Assembly: GCF_000380645.1 (NCBI RefSeq) | Contig: NZ_AQXZ01000007.1 | Span: forward strand, 1-64,000 | DNA from: Smaragdicoccus niigatensis DSM 44881 = NBRC 103563 | Lineage (GTDB): Bacteria; Actinomycetota; Actinomycetes; Mycobacteriales; Mycobacteriaceae | DNA: 64,000 bases | Direction of reading: 5' to 3' | Shown here: positions 62,482 through 64,000 of the stretch, piece after piece | Layout: each line of letters begins with the position of its first letter | Position numbering within the stretch: the first letter of the stretch is position 1 | Notes under the pieces: model-generated | What the model saw: the letters and a program-made list of their open reading frames with translations, nothing else | Told to the model about the DNA's origin: nothing | Database searches by the model: none | Position numbers and translations under genes: made by a program

Positions 62482-63114
62482 ATGGCTGACGTTGCCAAAA
62501 GTGCTGGCCGCAAGAAGCGCGCAAACGGCGAAGACTCGCGAGAACGCATCCTGGATGCCGCGACCGAAATCGCCGCCATGCGCGGATACGAGGGAACGTC
62601 GATCGGGGCGGTCAGCAAAGCGTCCGGACTGCCGGCGAGTTCGATCTACTGGCATTTCGTCGACAAAGACGACCTCCTCGCCGCAGTCATCGAACGAAGC
62701 TACGGAAAGTGGATCGCTGCGGTAACTGCTCCGGTCGAAGTCACCCGCGAGACGTTTGCGCGAGTGATGGCCGGCCAAATTCTCAAGAGCCTGCACGCGG
62801 CACCCGACTTTCTCCGCCTTGGGCTCATGTTGGTGCTCGAGAGGCGGCCGGAAGAGCCCAAGGCTCGAGCCATGTACATCCGCGTGCGCGACAACGCGCG
62901 AGCATTCGGACGTGAGCGCCTGCGCGGCATTTACCCGGACCTCAACGAGGCCCAGATTCATCAGCTTGCCGCGTTCATTCAGGCCGCCGCGGACGGCTAC
63001 TTCATCGCGAGCGAGGCGGTCGGCGATGAGATCGACCTGGCTGTGCAGTTCGACATGCTCGCCAACACGATCGACATGATGGCCGCCCAGTTTGCTGAGG
63101 CGAATAGGAGCTGA
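62482..63114 (+). CDS. TetR-family transcriptional regulator
   Basis: The 210-residue protein has a TetR HTH at about 20-65 (SRERILDAATEIAAMRGYEG, AVSKASGLPASSIYWHFVDKDDLL) and a helical ligand domain. GGGGGCAGC precedes the ATG. It converges with the amidohydrolase gene (stops 2 bp apart). Ligand and targets unknown. Confidence 0.9.
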   Translation: MADVAKSAGRKKRANGEDSRERILDAATEIAAMRGYEGTSIGAVSKASGLPASSIYWHFVDKDDLLAAVIERSYGKWIAAVTAPVEVTRETFARVMAGQILKSLHAAPDFLRLGLMLVLERRPEEPKARAMYIRVRDNARAFGRERLRGIYPDLNEAQIHQLAAFIQAAADGYFIASEAVGDEIDLAVQFDMLANTIDMMAAQFAEANRS

Positions 63115-63116
63115 GC

Positions 63117-64000
63117 TCAGAGGTCGCGTTTGCTGATCGCACGCGCGGCAGCACGGAACACCGACCGCTTCATCTGTCGACGCATCCTTGCGACGGCAGC
63201 GGGCTCAGCAAGCGGCTCGGCCGCGCCGAACCGTGGGAACAGCCGCAACGCATTGTCACGGTTGATCGCCTGCCGGACAGGGTTCGTCAGATTCGGGTCC
63301 GTGTCCAGGTTCCCGGCGAAGTATTGGCCAGCGGTCGCGGGTGCAAAGGGCCAGTCGCTGCCGAACAAGACATGCCCCGGCTGCGCGAAGGCCATCAAGC
63401 TCGGGAAGGTAGCGGGGCTCGCCGACAGCGCGGTGTCGAAGTAGAACGACGCGAAGTCGTCGAGATTGTCGAGTGGGCTGCGACCAGCGTCGGCGGTGAT
63501 CGCCACCGCCATGCGATGCGACGCATATGGAACGAATCCGCCGGCGTGCGACAGGATGAACCGGATGTTCGGATAATCCCGTCGAATCCCGTTGCGCACC
63601 AATAAGTAAGCGGCACGGGTCGTATCGAGCAGGAAGTCTGCAGCCCATGGCGCGACACCCGGTACCTGCGGGCCCGGCAATTCGGCGGGATGGATGAACG
63701 CGACGGCGGACCGTTCGTCGAGCACCTGCCAAAGCCGATCCTGACGGTCCTCCCCCAGGTAGGTCCCGTTGCTGTTCGCAAGCAGGATCACGCCGTCGGC
63801 ACCCAGGTCGAGCGCACGTTCGGCCTCCGCTGCGGCCGCGTCGACATCGGGAAGCGGCACGGTCGCGAAGAAGCCCAGCCGGTCCCGATGCGGCGCGAGT
63901 ATTTCGGCGGTTTCGTCGTTGATCGCTTGCGCAAGACGCACGCCGTCGTCGACAAAGGTCGTGCCCGGTGCAGATACCGACAGAACAGCATTCGACGTGC
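63117..64000 (-). CDS. Amidohydrolase (ACMSD-like) family protein, cut by the window edge
   Basis: About 294 residues are visible; the frame stays open to base 64000, so the N-terminus lies outside. The visible start NAVLSVSAPGTTFVDDG and RLGFFATVPLPD, AFIHPAELPG with metal His, FILSHAGGFVPY and VLFGSDWPFAP with the catalytic Asp match amidohydrolase-2/aminocarboxymuconate semialdehyde decarboxylase-type metal-dependent hydrolases. Substrate unknown. Basic C-terminus (RMRRQMKRSVFRAAARAISKRDL begins it). Confidence 0.88.
   Translation of the reverse strand, partial: TSNAVLSVSAPGTTFVDDGVRLAQAINDETAEILAPHRDRLGFFATVPLPDVDAAAAEAERALDLGADGVILLANSNGTYLGEDRQDRLWQVLDERSAVAFIHPAELPGPQVPGVAPWAADFLLDTTRAAYLLVRNGIRRDYPNIRFILSHAGGFVPYASHRMAVAITADAGRSPLDNLDDFASFYFDTALSASPATFPSLMAFAQPGHVLFGSDWPFAPATAGQYFAGNLDTDPNLTNPVRQAINRDNALRLFPRFGAAEPLAEPAAVARMRRQMKRSVFRAAARAISKRDL

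Overview
The window looks like chromosomal DNA of a high-GC, mycolic-acid-producing actinobacterium (order Mycobacteriales; Rhodococcus, Gordonia or Nocardia-like). The reasons are a mycolic-acid cyclopropane-synthase-type methyltransferase, mycothiol glycosyltransferase MshA, SenX3/RegX3, an HbhA-like protein, RamB, isocitrate lyase, FadE5 and the 33-residue ribosomal protein bS22. From family knowledge, the gene order from hemB to the cyclopropane-synthase-type gene largely follows, in mirror image, the Mycobacterium tuberculosis Rv0465c-Rv0512 block. The exact genus cannot be fixed from the sequence alone.

Layout. 1-1945: an IS110-family element whose long left end looks like a bridge RNA, lying against the 3' part of a Baeyer-Villiger monooxygenase gene. 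1946-3364: small hypotheticals, a DUF4126 membrane protein and a CsoR copper sensor with its own operator. 3482-9534 (minus): glutaredoxin-like gene, then rex-hemA-hemC-cobA/hemD-hemB, a translationally coupled haem operon headed by a redox repressor. 9723-17670: SerB-like HAD phosphatase, SRPBCC protein, acyltransferase, GalE-like epimerase, bS22, HTH protein, proC, thioesterase, sugar-phosphate isomerase and Ppx1. 17703-23276: Cys-rich protein, regX3-senX3, gpm, YbjN protein and mshA. 23449-30404: SDR, small secreted protein, MerR regulator, lipoprotein L,D-transpeptidase, lipoprotein cyclophilin, metallo-beta-lactamase/Rieske fusion and murB. 30441-37722: two DUF2505 proteins, methyltransferase, DUF2993 protein, deoC and purU (divergent), alpha/beta hydrolase, DUF2516, HbhA-like and XRE regulator. 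37864-43374: DUF445, ABC1 kinase, saccharopine-dehydrogenase-like enzyme, two tandem small membrane proteins and a solute-binding lipoprotein. 43367-49103 (minus): aceA, fadB2, metE, adh. 49672-55658: reduced NagA-like protein, DUF2510 protein, NarL-type two-component system divergent from a two-gene ABC transporter, and a hypothetical. 55715-64000: DUF2510 protein, ramB, cyclopropane-synthase-like gene, fadE5, acyltransferase, a Cys-rich hypothetical, TetR and an amidohydrolase cut by the window edge.

Themes. Several genes point to acetate/fatty-acid and cell-envelope metabolism: aceA, fadB2, fadE5, RamB, two acyltransferases, mycolate modification, murB and an L,D-transpeptidase. RamB-like half-sites occur both upstream of aceA and in a perfect palindrome upstream of ramB, and a perfect TGTGA-N6-TCACA CRP/GlxR-type site lies upstream of aceA. 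Nineteen genes, none of them overlapping an upstream gene, have a TANNNT -10 element 6-8 nt before the start codon, so leaderless transcription is probably common here. Intrinsic or bidirectional hairpins separate most convergent gene pairs. No rRNA, tRNA, CRISPR array or prophage was seen.
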